Assembly (NCBI GenBank): GCA_026994125.1
Contig: JALWRJ010000083.1
Location: forward strand, 1-8,348
DNA length: 8,348 bases
Direction of reading: 5' to 3'
From: Cyclobacteriaceae bacterium
GTDB lineage: Bacteria > Bacteroidota > Bacteroidia > Cytophagales > Cyclobacteriaceae
In this document: piece by piece, positions 6,187 through 8,348 of the stretch
Layout of the letters: every line of letters begins with the position of its first letter
Numbering within the stretch: the stretch's first letter is position 1
The notes under the pieces: model-generated
Database searches by the model: none
Told to the model about the DNA's origin: nothing
The model's input: the letters and a program-made list of their open reading frames with translations, nothing else
Program-made: the position numbers and the translations under genes

Positions 6187-8124
6187 TTAAATTTCAACAG
6201 CTAGCAGCAGCATATCGTCTGTTTGTTCATGGTGGTGCTGCCAGTTCTCCATTTCAATATCGAACCCAGATATAAGTTTCTCAATCCCCTGCCCCTCCTT
6301 CACAAAATTCAATAAGCGCTTAGCCAAATATTTTTTATTATCTGGGCCACCAAACTGGTCAATAACCCCATCAGTAAACAAAATAATGCTATCCGTTTTG
6401 GCAATGTCAAATTCATGCAAGTCAAACTTAACATCTCCATTCTTATTGCCACCCACCGAAAACCTGCTTCCTTTAATCAGGCTTATTTCGTTTCCTTTTT
6501 TTAGTATGAGCGGCCGTTTAGCGCCTGCAAAAAACAATTTACCTTTGGCAAGATTATACGTGCACACAGCCACATCCATTCCATCTTTTAAGGTGCTGGT
6601 AATACGCGACTGCCCCAGCCCGTCACGCACTTTTTTGTTAAGTTCATTTAGTACTTCATCGGGTTTGCAAATTTTATCTTCCGATATTATTTGCTTTAAC
6701 AAACTGGTACCCATTACACTTAAAAAAGCACCCGGTACGCCATGGCCGGTTCCATCGGCTAATACCAGAATAATGGTATCATTTATTTTTTCTACCCAAT
6801 AAAAATCGCCACTTACCACCTGCGAAGGTCGGTAGTACAAGTAAGCATTGCTAAACCAGGGTTTTATCGTGTTAAAATCGGGCAAAATAGCCTCTTGAAT
6901 ACCTTTGGCATACTCTACCCCATCCATAATTTCTTTGTTTTGCTGCTGAATGGTTTTATTTTTTTGCTCTAGTGCCTGGTTAGCTCTTACCTTAAACAAA
7001 TAGCGCGAATAAATGATGCCTAGCAAAATCAATACAAAGAGCGCCATGGTGGCTGCTCCGTAAAATTTGTATTGGTCAGTTTCGGCTTTCGCATTTAAAA
7101 TAGATATTTCCTGCTCCTTATTTTTTATTTGATAGCTGGTTTCAATAGCACTTAATTTTTGTGCCGATTCAGCTTTAAATAAAGAGTCTTGCAATTGATT
7201 GTATAACCTACTGTATTCCAAAGCTTTTGCAAAATCTCCTACCTGTTCGGCTACTAATTGTAATCCTTGGTAGCAATCGCGCTGAATAGGCTTTGCACCT
7301 ATGGTAATAGCATACTCCAAGGCTAGCTTAAAATGCCCGTTCGAAGCATCGTAATCCGATTTTTTTAATGTGGTTTCACCTAGTTTTTCATGAAAATACG
7401 CAAGTACATAGTCGCTGTCGGGAATTTTTGAGAAAAATTGCAAGGCTTCGGATAAATACACATAAGCCGAATCGGTTTGCCCACTATCTAAAAATATTTC
7501 GCCTAACGAACCCTTGGTGTAGGCCTGCGAAACGCTATCTTTTAAAGCCATATCAATACGTAAGGCCCGATGTAAGGCATAAAAAGCCGAATCGAACAAT
7601 TGAATGGAATTATAGGTAAGCGCCAGATTATTTAAGGTAACCGAAAGCCGGCTACTATCTTTCATTTGTTCTTTAATGGCCAACGATTTTTTGTAATATT
7701 CTACCGCCAGGGCTTCTTGTTTAAGCTCACTATAATTATTAGCAATATTATTCATCAGGCGGCTTTCGTATGATAAATCGGACTCATTAGCATGGGTTAG
7801 CAAATCTAATGCTTGCAAAAAATGCTGGTTGCTTTGAGCCAAATCTCCCAATTTATAAAACACGATTCCCAGCCGGTTATGCGCCACCATGGCATCGTGG
7901 TTGGTACCAAACTCATTGGCAAATGCCAATACCTCTTTGGCGTAACCCAACGACTTAAATAAGTTATCGTTATCGTAATAACTGCTTATTCGAATACCCG
8001 TTGCAATTTTTTCGCTCCCAATCTGTTCCTCATACACATACAACAGGCTATCTAATCTGGATTGCCCCCATGCACTAAAACAAGCTAACCATAGCATTAA
8101 TATAAACCTCAGCAACTTTAACAT
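6187..8124 (-). CDS. Membrane-anchored TPR protein with SpoIIE/PP2C-type serine phosphatase domain
   Basis: A 645-residue sensor-like phosphatase. Residues 1-20 are a signal peptide (likely cleavage after AWG). Residues about 77-316 form around six TPR units (near 77-112, 121-154, 160-194, 199-234, 239-275 and 280-315), predicted to be periplasmic. Next come a helical linker at about 318-350, one transmembrane segment at about 354-374, a Gln/Lys-rich coiled coil at about 380-400, and the cytoplasmic SpoIIE domain from about 401 to the end. The domain looks catalytically intact: the switch-helix region YAKGIQEAILP (405-415), VSGDFYW with D440, ADGTGHGVPG with D457, KDGMD at 513-517, FTDGV with D585, and TDDM with D636. 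Such enzymes dephosphorylate Ser/Thr-phosphorylated partners, classically STAS-domain anti-sigma antagonists. No STAS protein or anti-sigma kinase is in the window, so the target is unknown. An in-frame stop at 8149-8151 with no ATG after it fixes this start. It is probably the first gene of a unit with the dehydrogenase. Confidence 0.94.
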   Translation of the reverse strand: MLKLLRFILMLWLACFSAWGQSRLDSLLYVYEEQIGSEKIATGIRISSYYDNDNLFKSLGYAKEVLAFANEFGTNHDAMVAHNRLGIVFYKLGDLAQSNQHFLQALDLLTHANESDLSYESRLMNNIANNYSELKQEALAVEYYKKSLAIKEQMKDSSRLSVTLNNLALTYNSIQLFDSAFYALHRALRIDMALKDSVSQAYTKGSLGEIFLDSGQTDSAYVYLSEALQFFSKIPDSDYVLAYFHEKLGETTLKKSDYDASNGHFKLALEYAITIGAKPIQRDCYQGLQLVAEQVGDFAKALEYSRLYNQLQDSLFKAESAQKLSAIETSYQIKNKEQEISILNAKAETDQYKFYGAATMALFVLILLGIIYSRYLFKVRANQALEQKNKTIQQQNKEIMDGVEYAKGIQEAILPDFNTIKPWFSNAYLYYRPSQVVSGDFYWVEKINDTIILVLADGTGHGVPGAFLSVMGTSLLKQIISEDKICKPDEVLNELNKKVRDGLGQSRITSTLKDGMDVAVCTYNLAKGKLFFAGAKRPLILKKGNEISLIKGSRFSVGGNKNGDVKFDLHEFDIAKTDSIILFTDGVIDQFGGPDNKKYLAKRLLNFVKEGQGIEKLISGFDIEMENWQHHHEQTDDMLLLAVEI

Positions 8125-8315
8125 ATGTAAAAAATATAAGCGATAATGCTAAATTAAGACATTATTTTAAATTTGCATTTTAATTAGTTAAACATTTCTA
8201 AAATTGCTTCAAAAAGCCATTTTAATATAATTATTAAAACAATGTCCGCTTTCAACAAGCCGTGGCTAGTCAAGTATTTTAGGTAGCTTTGCAATAAAAT
8301 TCAACGTAAGAAGCC
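8125..8315. other. AT-rich divergent intergenic region
   Basis: This 191-base non-coding stretch separates the minus-strand phosphatase gene from the plus-strand gene that starts at 8316. It is strongly AT-rich, especially from 8125 to 8240, and presumably holds promoters in both directions. A plus-strand -7-like element is listed separately. On the minus strand the nearest resemblance is TAATTTAG close to 8150, too weak to list. An AT-only inverted repeat (7-base arms at 8220-8226 and 8233-8239) is expected by chance at this composition. No RNA gene or riboswitch was recognised. Confidence 0.7.
8284..8291 (+). promoter_or_regulatory. Bacteroidota-type -7 promoter element for the gene at 8316
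   Basis: TAGCTTTG is an exact match to the Bacteroidota housekeeping-sigma -7 consensus TAnnTTTG, and a C follows it, as is common. It ends 24 bases before the ATG at 8316, giving a predicted leader of roughly 20 bases. No good TTG-type -33 element is seen 17-23 bases upstream (GTGG at 8262-8265 is the nearest resemblance), so the assignment rests on the -7 match and its position. Confidence 0.55.
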
Positions 8316-8348
8316 ATGAAATCGTATCAATCGTTAATTAAGCAAGGT
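8316..8348 (+). CDS. Start of an unidentified gene (partial, runs off the window)
   Basis: An ATG at 8316 opens 11 codons (MKSYQSLIKQG) that stay in frame to the last base of the window. Support comes from its position downstream of an exact TAnnTTTG element, the A-rich leader just before it, and the lack of any other use for this DNA. Eleven residues are too few to identify the product. The start does not look like a signal peptide, so a cytoplasmic protein is slightly favoured. Confidence 0.55.
   Translation, partial: MKSYQSLIKQG

Noticed and set aside
6386..6802. An open frame of 138 codons on the plus strand opposite the phosphatase domain
   Set aside because: It is antisense to the highly conserved SpoIIE catalytic motifs. 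Its Ser/Pro/Leu-rich translation is what reverse reading of this coding sequence gives.
7916..7931. A short inverted repeat (ATTGGC/GCCAAT with a 4-base loop) that could form a hairpin
   Set aside because: It is inside the phosphatase coding sequence, has no T tract on the coding strand, and is short enough to be chance.
8080..8124. Possible lipoprotein signal (Cys at residue 15 of the phosphatase)
   Set aside because: The residues before the Cys (LWLA) do not fit the lipobox at -3, and a normal signal peptidase I site follows at AWG-Q. The protein also has its own transmembrane anchor.
8220..8239. An AT-only inverted repeat, TTTTAAT/ATTAAAA, in the intergenic region
   Set aside because: Seven A/T pairs are expected by chance in such AT-rich DNA and would make a weak stem. 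There is no GC core or repeat copy to suggest an operator or terminator.

Overview
The window looks like ordinary chromosomal DNA from a member of the Bacteroidota, probably a free-living Cytophagia- or Chitinophagia-like lineage, though the rank below phylum is a guess. The basis is fourfold: a Bacteroidota-type putative porin, a TPR–transmembrane–SpoIIE phosphatase of a layout common in that phylum, start codons without Shine-Dalgarno sequences but with A/T-rich leaders, and promoter-like TAnnTTTG elements. The DNA is moderately AT-rich and codon use looks uniform. I see no insertion sequence, phage gene, tRNA, rRNA or CRISPR array.

Layout from left to right. (1) Positions 1-338, plus strand: the C-terminal end of glutamine-hydrolysing NAD+ synthetase (nadE), cut by the window edge. 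(2) Positions 352-3323, minus strand: a two-gene unit transcribed as lpxK (lipid A 4'-kinase), then a putative outer-membrane beta-barrel porin, with 2 bases between them. (3) Positions 3370-5250, plus strand, divergent from lpxK: a Nif3-family dinuclear-metal protein directly abutting a coiled-coil/C4 zinc-ribbon protein. (4) Positions 5262-5300: a perfect 18-bp inverted repeat that can terminate transcription from both sides. (5) Positions 5315-8124, minus strand: a probable two-gene unit transcribed as the TPR/SpoIIE phosphatase, then a short-chain dehydrogenase. (6) Positions 8125-8315: an AT-rich divergent intergenic region with a good promoter-like element for a plus-strand gene. That gene starts at 8316 and runs off the window after 11 codons.

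Functionally the window mixes cell-envelope work (lipid A phosphorylation and an outer-membrane channel), NAD biosynthesis, two widely conserved proteins of poorly defined role (Nif3 and zinc ribbon), and a membrane-anchored PP2C-type signalling phosphatase paired with an oxidoreductase. Every coding frame looks intact. I did not find a convincing new biological system. The points most worth a second look are the phosphatase–dehydrogenase pairing, the zero-gap Nif3/zinc-ribbon pair, and the tight lpxK–porin coupling.
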